Source: Streptomyces xanthii
GTDB lineage: Bacteria; Actinomycetota; Actinomycetes; Streptomycetales; Streptomycetaceae
DNA length: 64,000 nt
Direction: 5' to 3'
Assembly: GCF_014621695.1 (NCBI RefSeq)
Contig: NZ_CP061281.1
Span: forward strand, 62,001-126,000
A program made the position numbers and the translations under genes. The notes below the pieces were generated by a model. It had not been told where the DNA came from, ran no database searches, and saw only the letters and a program-made list of their open reading frames with translations. Below, one piece after another: positions 26,689-35,610 of the stretch (positions within the stretch are counted from its first letter, which is position 1; every line of letters begins with the position of its first letter).

Positions 26689-28278
26689 ATGACCACCACC
26701 GCGCACACCGGCCGCCTCCAGACCGCCCTCCCGGCATCGCTGACGCCTGACCGGGTCGCCCGCCTGGCCGCCCTGGTGGCCGCCGGTGCCCACGCCCGGC
26801 GGGTCACCACGACCTCCCCGTACACCAGCGCACCGCTCGCGGACCTGCCGGTCTCCACCCCCGACGACGTCGAGGACGCCTACGCCCGGGCACGCGCCGC
26901 CCAGGCCGGCTGGGCGGCCACCCCGGTCGCGGACCGCAAACGCATCATGCTGCGCTTCCACGACCTCGTCCTCCAGCGACAGGAGGAAGCCCTGGACCTG
27001 ATGCAGGCCGAGAGCGGCAAGACCCGTCGCGACGCGTTCCTCGAGGTGAGCGACATCGCGATCACTGCCCGCTACTACGCCCGCAGCGCGCGGCGGCTGC
27101 TCTCACCCAAGCGCCGCAAGGGAGCGATCCCGGTGCTGACCCACACCACCGAACTGCACCACCCCAAGGGCGTCGTCACCGTCATCTCGCCCTGGAACTA
27201 CCCGCTCAGCATGGCCGCCGGCGACGCCATCCCGGCCCTGATGGCCGGAAACGCCGTCGTGCAGAAGCCCGACACCCAGACCGCGCTGACCGCGCTGTGG
27301 GCACTGGCCCTGATGCGCGAGGCCGGACTGCCGGGGGACGTCTGGCAGATGGTGGTCGGCCGTGGCAGTTCCATCGGAGACGCGCTCATGGCCGGCGGGG
27401 ACTACATGATGTTCACCGGCTCCACCGCCAGCGGGCGCCAGATCGCGCGCGACGCGGGTGAGCGGCTGATCGGCGCGTCCCTGGAGCTCGGCGGCAAGAA
27501 CGCCATGGTCGTCCTCGCCGACGCCGACATCGAGAAGGCCGCCGCCGGAGCCGTCGCCGCCTGCTTCCCCTCGGCCGGGCAGCTGTGCGTGTCCGTCGAG
27601 CGGCTCTACGTCGCCGACGAGATCCACGACACGTTCGTCACCGCGTTCGTCGAGCGCACCCGGGCCATGCGCCTCGGGGCGGCCTACGACTTCTCGATGG
27701 ACATGGGCTCGCTGACCACCCCCTCGCAGCTCGACACCGTCATCTCGCACGTCGACGACGCGGTGTCGAAGGGCGCGACCGTACTGGCCGGAGGCAGGGC
27801 CAGGCCCGACCTCGGCCCGCTGTTCCACGAGCCGACGATCCTGGCCGGCGTGACCCCGCAGATGACGCTGTTCGACCACGAGACGTTCGGCCCCGTGGTG
27901 TCGATCTACCGCTACCGGTCCGTCGACGAGGCGGTCGCGATGGCCAACGCCACGCCGTACGGCCTCAATGCGAGCGTCTGGGGCCGCAACGGCGCCGAGG
28001 CCCGCAAGGTCGCGGCACGGCTGCACGCCGGCACCGTCAACGTCAACGAGGCGTTCGCCGCCGCCTGGGGCAGCATCGACGCCCCCATGGGCGGCGTGGG
28101 CGACTCCGGCATCGGTCGCCGTCACGGCGCCGACGGGCTGCTCAAGTACACCGAGGCCCAGACCGTCGCCCACCAGCGCCTCCAGGGCTTCGCCCCGCCC
28201 CGCGGAGTCGAGCACGAACTGTGGGCGCGGATCCTGACCCGGGCTTTCAAGACGCTGCGTGCCGTGGGCGTCCGCTGA
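26689..28278 (+). CDS. aldehyde dehydrogenase (succinate-semialdehyde dehydrogenase-like)
   Basis: A 529-residue NAD(P)-dependent ALDH. Catalytic residues are visible: Glu266 in LELGGKN and Cys300 in GQLCVSVER; the cofactor motif FTGSTASGRQIA and PWNYPLSM precede them. Family order suggests succinate-semialdehyde dehydrogenase type, but the substrate may be any aldehyde made in this operon. ATG 26689 is 7 bp after the decarboxylase stop, so the two are co-transcribed. Confidence 0.9.
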   Translation: MTTTAHTGRLQTALPASLTPDRVARLAALVAAGAHARRVTTTSPYTSAPLADLPVSTPDDVEDAYARARAAQAGWAATPVADRKRIMLRFHDLVLQRQEEALDLMQAESGKTRRDAFLEVSDIAITARYYARSARRLLSPKRRKGAIPVLTHTTELHHPKGVVTVISPWNYPLSMAAGDAIPALMAGNAVVQKPDTQTALTALWALALMREAGLPGDVWQMVVGRGSSIGDALMAGGDYMMFTGSTASGRQIARDAGERLIGASLELGGKNAMVVLADADIEKAAAGAVAACFPSAGQLCVSVERLYVADEIHDTFVTAFVERTRAMRLGAAYDFSMDMGSLTTPSQLDTVISHVDDAVSKGATVLAGGRARPDLGPLFHEPTILAGVTPQMTLFDHETFGPVVSIYRYRSVDEAVAMANATPYGLNASVWGRNGAEARKVAARLHAGTVNVNEAFAAAWGSIDAPMGGVGDSGIGRRHGADGLLKYTEAQTVAHQRLQGFAPPRGVEHELWARILTRAFKTLRAVGVR

Positions 28279-28347
28279 CCGACCACCGGCTCCGGCCACG
28301 ACGGCCCGCCACCTCGCCTTCCCGTTCCGCATGAAGGAAGATCAGCC

Positions 28348-29058
28348 ATGACCAAACGCGTCCTCGAGGTCGTCACCAACGTCGGGCACTACGACGACCC
28401 CTCCCACACCACCGGCCTGTGGCTCTCCGAGCTCACGCACGCCTGGCACGTCTTCGAGGAGCACGGCTACGAGCAGACACTCGTCAGCCCGTCCGGCGGC
28501 GCCGTGCCTCTCGAACCACGGTCGCTGAAGTTCCCGAACTACGACAGGACCGCCAAGGCCTGGCGAGCCGACCCCGAGAAGACGGCGCTGCTCCAGAACA
28601 CGGCGAGCCCGGACCAGATCGACCCCTCGCAGTACGACGCGATCTACTTCACCGGCGGCCACGCGGTCATGTACGACTTCCCCGACAGCGAGGGCCTGCA
28701 GCGCGTCACCCGCGAGATCTTCGAGCGGGGCGGCATCGTCTCCTCGGTCTGCCACGGCTACTGCGGCCTGCTCAACACCCGGCTCTCCGACAACTCCTTC
28801 CTCATCGCCGGTCGCAAGATGACGGGATTCGCCTGGACCGAGGAGATCCTCGCCCGCGTCGACAAGCTGGTCCCCTACAACGCCGAGGAGAAGGCCAAGG
28901 AGCGCGGCGCGCTCTACGAGAAGGCGACACTGCCCTTCGTCCCCTACGTCGCGACCGACGGCAACCTCGTCACCGGCCAGAACCCGGGCTCCGCCAAGGC
29001 CACAGCGAAGAAGGTCGTCGAAGCCCTCGGGGGCAATGCGTCCAAGGAGCTCGGCTGA
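28348..29058 (+). CDS. DJ-1/PfpI-family (Hsp31-like) protein
   Basis: A 236-residue class-I glutamine-amidotransferase-like protein. The nucleophile Cys135 lies in SVCHGYCG, and [15 protein letters not shown] (about 100-114) is the Hsp31/YajL-group acid region. Members act as glyoxalase III-like enzymes or chaperones that remove reactive carbonyls; either would fit next to an aldehyde dehydrogenase. AAGGAAG precedes ATG 28348. It probably shares the operon promoter with the two upstream genes (69-bp gap). Confidence 0.88.
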   Translation: MTKRVLEVVTNVGHYDDPSHTTGLWLSELTHAWHVFEEHGYEQTLVSPSGGAVPLEPRSLKFPNYDRTAKAWRADPEKTALLQNTASPDQIDPSQYDAIYFTGGHAVMYDFPDSEGLQRVTREIFERGGIVSSVCHGYCGLLNTRLSDNSFLIAGRKMTGFAWTEEILARVDKLVPYNAEEKAKERGALYEKATLPFVPYVATDGNLVTGQNPGSAKATAKKVVEALGGNASKELG

Positions 29059-29191
29059 ACCCTTCGCTGTCGGCCGCAGCGGGGGGCTTCGACATGCGAG
29101 AAGCCCGCGAACCCCTGATGCTCGTGACGTGGCCTGCTCAGCCGCCCGCTGTCGGTCACCTGTACGACCATCCGCTGCCAAAGGACTCGGC

Positions 29192-30658
29192 ATGAGCGAG
29201 AAGACGCCCGCACCGACCACCTCCGACTCCGGGATCCCCGTCGAGAGCGACGAACACTCGCTGACCGTCGGGCCAGGCGGTCCGATCCTGCTGCAGGACT
29301 CCTACCTGATCGAGCAGATGGCCCAGTTCAACCGGGAGCGGATCCCCGAGCGGCAGCCGCACGCCAAGGGCAGCGGCGCATTCGGCCGCTTCGAGGTCAC
29401 CCACGACGTCAGCCGGTACACCAAGGCGGCGGTCTTCCAGCCCGGCACCACAACCGAGCTGGTCACCAGGTTCTCCACCGTCGCCGGGGAGCGGGGCAGC
29501 CCGGACACCTGGCGCGACCCGCGCGGCTTCGCGGTGAAGTTCTACACCAGCGAAGGCAACTACGACATGGTCGGCAACAACACGCCGGTCTTCTTCGTCA
29601 AAGACCCGATGAAGTTCCAGCACTTCATCCGGTCGCAGAAGCGCCGTGCCGACAACAACCTCCGCGACCACGACATGCAGTGGGACTTCTGGACCCTCTC
29701 CCCCGAGAGCGCCCACCAGGTCACCTGGCTGATGGGCGACCGCGGCATCCCCCGCTCCTGGCGGCACATGAACGGCTACACGTCCCACACCTACATGTGG
29801 ATCAACGCGGCCGGCGAGCGGTTCTGGGTGAAGTACCACTTCAAGACCGACCAGGGAATCGAGTTCCTCACGCAGGAAGAGGGCGACCAGATGGCCGCCG
29901 TCGACACCGACTACCACACGCGTGATCTGTTCGAGCACATCAGGGACGGCGACTTCCCCTCCTGGACCCTGCACGTGCAGGTCATGCCGTACGAGGACGC
30001 CGCCGGCTACCGGTTCAACCCCTTCGACCTCACCAAGGTCTGGCCGCACAGCGACTACCCGCTCATCCCCGTCGGCCGGATGACCCTGGACCGCAACCCC
30101 ACCGACAACCACGCCGAGATCGAACAGGCCGCCTTCCAGCCCAACAACCTCGTCCCCGGCATCGGCCCGAGCCCCGACCGGATGCTCCTGGCCCGCCTCT
30201 TCTCGTACGCGGACGCCCACAGGCACCGCATCGGCGCCAACTACCAGCAACTCCCGGTGAACGCGCCCGTCGTCGACGTCCACACGTACTCCAAGGACGG
30301 CGCGATGGCGTACCGGAAGACCAGCGACCCGGTCTACGCACCGAACTCCAAGGGCGGACCCGCGGCCGACACCGCCCGCTACGGCAGCCCCCCGAGCTGG
30401 TACACCGACGGAGACATCACGCGGACCGCCTACGTCACTCATGCGCAGGACGACGACTGGGGCCAGCCCGGGACGCTCGTACGCGAGGTCATGGACGATG
30501 CCGCCCGTGACCGGCTGGTGAACAACGTGGTCGGCCACCTCCTCAACGGCGTCACCGACCCGGTCCTGGAGCGCGCCTTCACGTACTGGACGAACATCGA
30601 CCCAGACATCGGCAAGCGCATTCAGAACGGCGTGCGCGGTGCCGATTCGGCGCCCTGA
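29192..30658 (+). CDS. katA: monofunctional haem catalase
   Basis: A 488-residue clade-3-type catalase converting hydrogen peroxide to water and oxygen. Distal His71 in [15 protein letters not shown] and proximal haem-ligand Tyr339 in [12 protein letters not shown] are both present, as is the [14 protein letters not shown] loop with the conserved Asn. Full length, no signal peptide. AAGGA precedes ATG 29192. The 133-bp gap from the DJ-1 gene allows its own promoter. The IS end begins 47 bp after its stop. Confidence 0.95.
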   Translation: MSEKTPAPTTSDSGIPVESDEHSLTVGPGGPILLQDSYLIEQMAQFNRERIPERQPHAKGSGAFGRFEVTHDVSRYTKAAVFQPGTTTELVTRFSTVAGERGSPDTWRDPRGFAVKFYTSEGNYDMVGNNTPVFFVKDPMKFQHFIRSQKRRADNNLRDHDMQWDFWTLSPESAHQVTWLMGDRGIPRSWRHMNGYTSHTYMWINAAGERFWVKYHFKTDQGIEFLTQEEGDQMAAVDTDYHTRDLFEHIRDGDFPSWTLHVQVMPYEDAAGYRFNPFDLTKVWPHSDYPLIPVGRMTLDRNPTDNHAEIEQAAFQPNNLVPGIGPSPDRMLLARLFSYADAHRHRIGANYQQLPVNAPVVDVHTYSKDGAMAYRKTSDPVYAPNSKGGPAADTARYGSPPSWYTDGDITRTAYVTHAQDDDWGQPGTLVREVMDDAARDRLVNNVVGHLLNGVTDPVLERAFTYWTNIDPDIGKRIQNGVRGADSAP

Positions 30659-30704
30659 ACCCAGTGGCTCGACATGCCTCATGTCCAGAGATCCGAGAAA
30701 CAGA

Positions 30705-30723
30705 GCCTAAGGGCTGTCCCGTA
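30705..30723 (+). repeat. left terminal inverted repeat of the IS
   Basis: GCCTAAGGGCTGTCCCGTA. It matches the right end at 17 of 19 positions, and GGGCTGTCCCGTA is a common end of Streptomyces IS5-type elements. Confidence 0.8.
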
Positions 30724-30775
30724 AATGATCTCCAAGTCGTCTCGGGCACGGTTGGCCAGAGTGTGGCCCGCTGAC

Positions 30776-31546
30776 CTATCCGGCGAGGGCGAGGTTGTGC
30801 ATCCGGGCGATGCCGAGCATGGCGTGGTGGACTCCGTCGCCTCTGAGGCGGCAGTCACGGAGGATCTTCCAGGTCTTCATGCGGGCGAAGACGTGCTCAA
30901 CGCGGGCCCGGACCTGCTTGTGGGACTTGTTGTGTTCCTCTTTCCAGGCTGGGAGCTCGGTCTGGCCGCGTTCGCGGCGGTGCGGGATGACGAGTCCGGT
31001 GCCCGGGTAGCCGCCGTCGGCGATCGTGAGGGTCTTGCCGACGGCGGCCTTGGCTCCGGATTCCTCCCATGCCTTGCAGTCGTTGCGGTTCCCGGCTAGT
31101 GGCCGGCCAACCACCACGACCAGGCGGGTGTCGGCGTCGATCACGACCTGGTGGTTCGTGGAATACCGGTAGTTCTTCGACCGCTCGGCCACGGTGTGAT
31201 CGCGGGTGGGCACGAGGGTGCCGTCCACGATGAGGACGGTGTCCTTGGCGAACCGCTTCCGCGGCCTGAGCGCAAGCATCGGCCCCAGATGGTCGATGAT
31301 GCGACCCGCCGCCGACTTGGAGACCCCGAACAGCGGGCCAAGCTGGCGCATGGTCAGGTTCGTCCGCCAGTAGGTGGCGACCAGCAGTGCCCTGTCCTCA
31401 AGCGGAAAGCTCCACGGCCGGCCCTTGCGGTTCGCGTCCGCCCCTTCGTGTCGCAGCATGGTCACCAGCTTCCGGAACAGCCTCGGGCTGAGCCCCGTGA
31501 ACGGGCCTATCCAAGACGACTCTGACGCCGTGATCACACCAGTCAC
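30776..31546 (-). CDS. IS5-family transposase
   Basis: A 256-residue DDE transposase. The N-terminal part (FRKLVTMLRHEGAD, LLVATYWRTNLTMRQLGPLFGVSKSAAGRII) is the helix-turn-helix, followed by catalytic Asp in LIVDGTLVP (about 108), Asp/Gly in TIADGGYPGTG, and Glu in RARVEHVFARMKTWKIL. It appears full length and unbroken, so the element may be active. GTG start at 31546, 10 bp after the passenger ORF stop, suggests one transcript. Confidence 0.88.
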   Translation of the reverse strand: MTGVITASESSWIGPFTGLSPRLFRKLVTMLRHEGADANRKGRPWSFPLEDRALLVATYWRTNLTMRQLGPLFGVSKSAAGRIIDHLGPMLALRPRKRFAKDTVLIVDGTLVPTRDHTVAERSKNYRYSTNHQVVIDADTRLVVVVGRPLAGNRNDCKAWEESGAKAAVGKTLTIADGGYPGTGLVIPHRRERGQTELPAWKEEHNKSHKQVRARVEHVFARMKTWKILRDCRLRGDGVHHAMLGIARMHNLALAG

Positions 31547-31556
31547 GCCAAGATCA

Positions 31557-31991
31557 TCACACCGAGGTCAAGCGGAGGTCCCCAGCCCAGCTCTCACAAC
31601 GGACCCGCCCCGTGGGGAATGCGAGCTCCAGGGCGACGCGCCCGGTGTTCAGTGCGTATTCCTCCCGCACCTCCAGTACATCCTCCCCGATGTGGTCCGC
31701 GAACGGCGTCTCCTCACCGATCGTCCCCACGGTGACGCGCCCCGAGTCGCCCATGTCGTAGCCGGCGTGCGGCTTCGACGCCTCGATGATCAGACACCAA
31801 TCCGATCCGGTCGTGAGGTGGATGGCGGCACCCCGGTCATCGATCAGCCACACATCCAGCGGTCCCGCGGGGGCAGCACTGCCGTACATGTGCCACGAAC
31901 CGACGACCTCCGCGAGCCGGCGACCCACCATGCTCTGCGCGCTCACCCCAGCACCATGAAGCGGGCACTCGTTCGACTTGTCAGGCTCCAT
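31557..31991 (-). CDS. IS passenger protein, unknown function
   Basis: A 144-residue acidic soluble protein lying inside the IS ends, upstream of and co-oriented with the transposase. It opens MEPDKSNECPLHG, continues AEVVGSWHMYGSAAPAGPLDVWLIDDRGAAIHL and ends LAFPTGRVRCESWAGDL, with alternating hydrophobic strands suggesting a beta-rich fold. I recognise no family, no HTH and no catalytic motif. Codon use is normal for the genome. It may aid transposition, regulate the transposase, or be host DNA captured between IS ends. Confidence 0.65.
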   Translation of the reverse strand: MEPDKSNECPLHGAGVSAQSMVGRRLAEVVGSWHMYGSAAPAGPLDVWLIDDRGAAIHLTTGSDWCLIIEASKPHAGYDMGDSGRVTVGTIGEETPFADHIGEDVLEVREEYALNTGRVALELAFPTGRVRCESWAGDLRLTSV

Positions 31992-32034
31992 CGGCCGACA
32001 GTACCGCCGACCGATCTCCCAGGTCACAGCCTTA

Positions 32035-32053
32035 TACGGGACAAGCCTTAGGC
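32035..32053 (-). repeat. right terminal inverted repeat of the IS
   Basis: On the plus strand TACGGGACAAGCCTTAGGC. Bases 32048-32050 also serve as the TAA stop of the ROK gene. Confidence 0.75.
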
Positions 32054-33205
32054 CCTGGTGATCGCTCCGCTGCGGGCGAGCAGCAGGCAGGCCGCACCCC
32101 GCGCGTGCTCCGTGTCCCGCCACGGTGACACGGTGATCTCCAGGTCCCGCAGCGGTTCGATCGCCCCGGCGACGGCCGCCGCGGTGAAGGCCGGGCCGAG
32201 GTGGGGCCACAGCACGAGGCCCTCGCCGATCACCTTGACCGCTTTGACCGCGAGGATGTTGACGACGCCGGCGACGCTGCGTCCGAGCAGCTCGCCGGCC
32301 TCGTCCAGGACGGAGAGGACCGCCGGTTCCCCCCGTTCGGCGGCGTCGGCCAGCGCGGCGAGCCCGTCGCCTGCTCCGAGCCCGACGCCGGCGCGGCGGG
32401 CTCCGCCCAAGAGTGCCGTCTGCCCGACGAAGGACTGCAGACAGCCACGGTTGCCGCAGTTGCACAGCGGCCCGGTCCGATCGACGGGCATGTGGCCGAA
32501 CTCGCCCGAGAGTCCGTCCGCGCCGCGCTGGACGCGTCGCTCCAGTACGACGCCCATCCCGAGACCGTCACCGATGCCGACGACGAGGAAGTCGTCGTGA
32601 TCGCGGCCCATGCCGAACAGCAGCTCGGCCGTCGTGCTGGAACGAAGGTCGTTGTCGACGAGAACGGGCATGGGCAGGGATCGCCCGAGCTCCGCGGCCA
32701 GCGGCAGATCGTGCCAGTCCATGATCGCGGAGAGTCGCACGACGCCCGTCGTCGGATCCACCATGCCGGGGACCGCGACGCCGATCCCGCGGATGGGCGT
32801 GGTGTTCCGTCGTGCCTCGATCTCCTCCTGCAATACCCGGGTGAGCAGGGGGACGGGTGACTCCGCCACCCGTAGAGGGAGACGGAACTCGTCGGTGATC
32901 TGCCCGTCGAGCCCGACCACGACGCCTGCCAGATGGTCGACGGCGACGCGCAGGCCGAGGACATGAGCGGCGCTGGGGACGAGTTGGAGCGGGACCGGGG
33001 GACGGCCCTTGCCGGAGGAGGCGTGGGGCTCCAGTTCGCGGACGAACCCTTCGGTGATGAGCCGCCGGGTGTGGTCGGTGACGGTCGCGGCTCCCACCCG
33101 CAGCTGCTGGGCGATCTCCGCCCGGCTGAGCGGCCCGGCCGCTCCGAGCAGCGCCAGGATCTCGGTCCGGATCAGATCCCCGGGTGCCGGTGGTTGTGCC
33201 TTCAC
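32048..33205 (-). CDS. ROK-family transcriptional regulator
   Basis: A 385-residue regulator: winged HTH (about 10-60, LSRAEIAQQLRVGAATVTDHTRRLITEGFV) and a sugar-kinase-like ROK domain. The zinc motif CNCGNRGC is intact, but the following residue, usually Glu, is Gln (GCLQSF). The active-site region GLGMGVVLERRVQRGADGLSGEFGHM is present. GTG start at 33205. It is divergent from the glycan operon at 33355 and is the likely repressor; the palindrome at 33279-33302 is a candidate operator. Its TAA lies within the IS inverted repeat, so the insertion may have trimmed or rebuilt its last codons. Confidence 0.9.
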   Translation of the reverse strand: MKAQPPAPGDLIRTEILALLGAAGPLSRAEIAQQLRVGAATVTDHTRRLITEGFVRELEPHASSGKGRPPVPLQLVPSAAHVLGLRVAVDHLAGVVVGLDGQITDEFRLPLRVAESPVPLLTRVLQEEIEARRNTTPIRGIGVAVPGMVDPTTGVVRLSAIMDWHDLPLAAELGRSLPMPVLVDNDLRSSTTAELLFGMGRDHDDFLVVGIGDGLGMGVVLERRVQRGADGLSGEFGHMPVDRTGPLCNCGNRGCLQSFVGQTALLGGARRAGVGLGAGDGLAALADAAERGEPAVLSVLDEAGELLGRSVAGVVNILAVKAVKVIGEGLVLWPHLGPAFTAAAVAGAIEPLRDLEITVSPWRDTEHARGAACLLLARSGAITRA

Positions 33206-33246
33206 GTCATCCCCATTTCGCCTGTGAGCGCGTCGAGTTGGAACCC

Positions 33247-33302
33247 TTGACGTCCGATCTTTGCACCTCTACCGTCCCAATTTACTCGGACCCGAAATAA
33301 AT
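33247..33302 (+). promoter_or_regulatory. promoter and candidate ROK operator of the glycan operon
   Basis: TTGACG (33247-33252) and TACCGT (33270-33275) are spaced 17 bp, a good sigma-70-type promoter. Just downstream, 33279-33302 holds an imperfect palindrome, ATTTA-C-TCGG-AC-CCGA-AA-TAAAT, unusually AT-rich for this genome, where a repressor would block transcription start. Confidence 0.65.
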
Positions 33303-33354
33303 GCTCAGTCACTTCCCCCTTCCCCTGTCGGGTATCGAATGAGGAGGTCAGGAC

Positions 33355-34641
33355 ATGCGCTTGCGTGCCGTGCAGTGGGCCGGCGTCGCGGCGGCGGGAG
33401 CACTCGTCGCACTCGCCGGGTGTGGAGGCTCGTCCGGCGAAGGATCGGGAGGGTCGAAGAAGTCGGATGGATCGGTGACCCTGACCTGGCAGATGTGGGC
33501 CGCCGGAGCCGACGAGGAGAAGCAGCTGAAGCACCTCGCGTCCCTCGTCACCCAAGAGCACCCCGACATCGAGCTGGAACTGAAGACCGCCCCGTTCAAG
33601 GACTACTTCACCAAACTGCAGACCCAGGCCGCGGGTGGCGACCAGCCGTGCCTCGTGAGCATGCAGAGCCTTCGGCTGTCCGGCTTCACGGACCTCATGG
33701 AGCCACTGGACTCCCTGCTGAAGGACGGCGCCGGCACCGACGGATTCGAACCGGCCGCACTCGAGGCCCTCCAGTGGCAGGGCAAGCAGTACGCCCTGCC
33801 GATGGACCTCGCCAGCATGCTCATGTACTACAACAAGGACGCGTTCGCGAAGGCGGGCCTCGACGAGCCGAAGACGGGCTGGACCGTCGCGGATTTCGAG
33901 AAGGCGGCGAAGTCCCTGACCAAGAACGGGAAGACGGGCTTCGGGCTCTCCTTCTCCGACCTCCCCATGCTGACCATGGCACTGACCTACAACGACGCCC
34001 GCCCCGTCACCACCGACGGCAAGGCACAACTCGACGACCCGGCGATGGTCAAGGCCATGACCTGGTACTCGGGCCTGGCCACCAAGGACAAGGCGGCGAG
34101 CGTCCCGGCCAGCTCCAGCGACGGCGGCTGGGCCGAGACCCAGTTCGTCAACGGCAACGCGATGATGGCCGTCGACGGCACGTGGAATCTCGGATCCACC
34201 TCCACCCAGGCGAAGTTCAAGGTCGGCGTGGCGCCGATCCCGGCCGGTCCCGACGGTTCGAAGACCTACGTCGCCAACTCCGGGTTCGGCGTCTCCAAGA
34301 GCTGCGCCTACAAGAAGGAAGCGGTCGAGGCGCTCTCCGTGCTCACCGGTCCCGAAGCGCAGAACTACCTCGCCGGGCAGGGCCGCGTCTTCCCCGCCCG
34401 CACCGCGGCGCAGCCCGCGTACGAGAAGTTCCTCACCCAGCAGACGGGCGGGCAGACCGAGACGGTCAAGGCCGGGATGAGCGCCGTCCGCGACGGACTC
34501 GCCGGCGGCGAGCCGTTCGTCGGAACCCAGAACTGGGACGAGGTCAACACTCTGTTCAGCCAGTACCTGCTCGAGGCCTACACAGGGTCGACGTCGGCCG
34601 AGTCCGCGCTGACGGCCATTCAGAAGAAGGCGGGCCGCTGA
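33355..34641 (+). CDS. ABC transporter sugar-binding lipoprotein (glycan operon)
   Basis: A 428-residue CUT1-type solute-binding lipoprotein. The lipobox ALAGC (about 19-23) anchors it outside the membrane; a Gly/Ser linker and the binding fold from SVTLTWQMWAAG follow. Family anchors such as LPMDLASMLMYYNKDAFAKAGL and MMAVDGTWNLG are present. The substrate is inferred from the operon: a fucosylated oligosaccharide. GAGGAGG precedes ATG 33355. First gene of the operon, three bases before the first permease. Confidence 0.9.
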   Translation: MRLRAVQWAGVAAAGALVALAGCGGSSGEGSGGSKKSDGSVTLTWQMWAAGADEEKQLKHLASLVTQEHPDIELELKTAPFKDYFTKLQTQAAGGDQPCLVSMQSLRLSGFTDLMEPLDSLLKDGAGTDGFEPAALEALQWQGKQYALPMDLASMLMYYNKDAFAKAGLDEPKTGWTVADFEKAAKSLTKNGKTGFGLSFSDLPMLTMALTYNDARPVTTDGKAQLDDPAMVKAMTWYSGLATKDKAASVPASSSDGGWAETQFVNGNAMMAVDGTWNLGSTSTQAKFKVGVAPIPAGPDGSKTYVANSGFGVSKSCAYKKEAVEALSVLTGPEAQNYLAGQGRVFPARTAAQPAYEKFLTQQTGGQTETVKAGMSAVRDGLAGGEPFVGTQNWDEVNTLFSQYLLEAYTGSTSAESALTAIQKKAGR

Positions 34642-34644
34642 CTC

Positions 34645-35610
34645 GTGGTGACTCCACCGATCGAGCAGAGCACCCGGCCCGCGCCCGGCTCCGCCGCCCG
34701 GCCGAGCCGGGTCCGGGACGGGGGCCGCCGCGGCGGTCCCCGTCGCCGGGAACGCTGGTACGCCTACGGCTTCCTGTCCCCCGGGGTCGTCGGACTGACC
34801 GTCTTCACCTTGTTCCCGGTGGCGATGGCCGTCGTGATGAGCCTGTACCACTGGCCCATCTTCGGCGAGCGGTCCTTCCTCGGGCTCGGCAACTTCCGCT
34901 ACTTGCTCCTCGAGGACCCCGGCTTCCTCGTCTCCGTGCGCAACACCTTCGTCTTCACCGCACTGTTCCTGCCGCTCAACGTCGTGCTCTCCCTGGCCCT
35001 GGCGTTCTGGATCTCCAACAGCCGCTGGCAGCAGCTGTTCCGAGTGCTCTTCTTCATTCCCGCGATCACACCTATGGTGGTCAACGCAGTGATCTGGAAG
35101 ATGCTCTACCAGCCCCAGGGCGTCATCGCCCACTACCTCGACAGCTGGTTCGGCATCACCGCACCGAACTTCCTCGCCGACTCCGGCACGGCGATGATCT
35201 CCGTCGTCGTCATGAGCGTGTGGCAGGGCATCGGCTACAACCTCGTCGTGTTCTCGGCCGCCATCGACCAACTGCCGCGCTCCGTGCTCGAGGCCGCCGA
35301 GATCGACGGGGCCCGGGGCCTGACGAAGTTCCTGCGCGTCCAGCTGCCGCTCATGTCACCCGCGGTCTTCTTCGTCACCACCATGACCATGATCACGTCG
35401 ATGCAGGTGTTCACCCAGACCTACATCCTCACCCGGGGAGGACCGGGAGACTCGACGGTGACGATGGTGCAGAACGTCTACGAGAACGGCTTCGTCTCGC
35501 GCGACCTCGGTGTGGCCGCCGCCGGCGCGTGGCTCCTCTTCGCCGTCATCCTGCTCATCACCGCCGTGCAGTTCCTCGGTCAGAAGCGGTGGGTGCACTA
35601 TGAGCACTGA
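34645..35610 (+). CDS. ABC sugar transporter permease 1 (glycan operon)
   Basis: A 321-residue MalF/LacF-type permease with six membrane segments after a basic N-terminal tail of about 40 residues. The cytoplasmic EAA loop reads VLEAAEIDGARGLTKFLRVQLPL (about 213-235), the contact for the ATPase. The start is GTG 34645 or the adjacent GTG 34648. It overlaps the next permease by 11 bp. No ATPase gene is nearby, so a shared MsiK-type ATPase is likely. Confidence 0.9.
   Translation: MVTPPIEQSTRPAPGSAARPSRVRDGGRRGGPRRRERWYAYGFLSPGVVGLTVFTLFPVAMAVVMSLYHWPIFGERSFLGLGNFRYLLLEDPGFLVSVRNTFVFTALFLPLNVVLSLALAFWISNSRWQQLFRVLFFIPAITPMVVNAVIWKMLYQPQGVIAHYLDSWFGITAPNFLADSGTAMISVVVMSVWQGIGYNLVVFSAAIDQLPRSVLEAAEIDGARGLTKFLRVQLPLMSPAVFFVTTMTMITSMQVFTQTYILTRGGPGDSTVTMVQNVYENGFVSRDLGVAAAGAWLLFAVILLITAVQFLGQKRWVHYEH

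Larger units (their letters stand above)
30705..32053 (-). mobile_element. IS5-type insertion sequence with a passenger gene
   Basis: A 1.35-kb element bounded by 19-bp inverted repeats, GCCTAAGGGCTGTCCCGTA (30705-30723) and the complement of TACGGGACAAGCCTTAGGC (32035-32053), matching at 17 of 19 positions. It holds a transposase and, between it and the right end, an extra 144-residue ORF in the same orientation. IS5-group elements of Streptomyces are usually about 0.9 kb. No clean target duplication is visible (CTAA left, TTAG right; the CCTAAGG core is itself near-palindromic). The right end coincides with the stop codon of the ROK gene. Confidence 0.75.

Noticed and set aside
33202..35271. 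689-codon minus-strand frame opposite the binding protein and permease
   Set aside because: Antisense of well-supported transporter genes, repetitive acidic composition, no domain.
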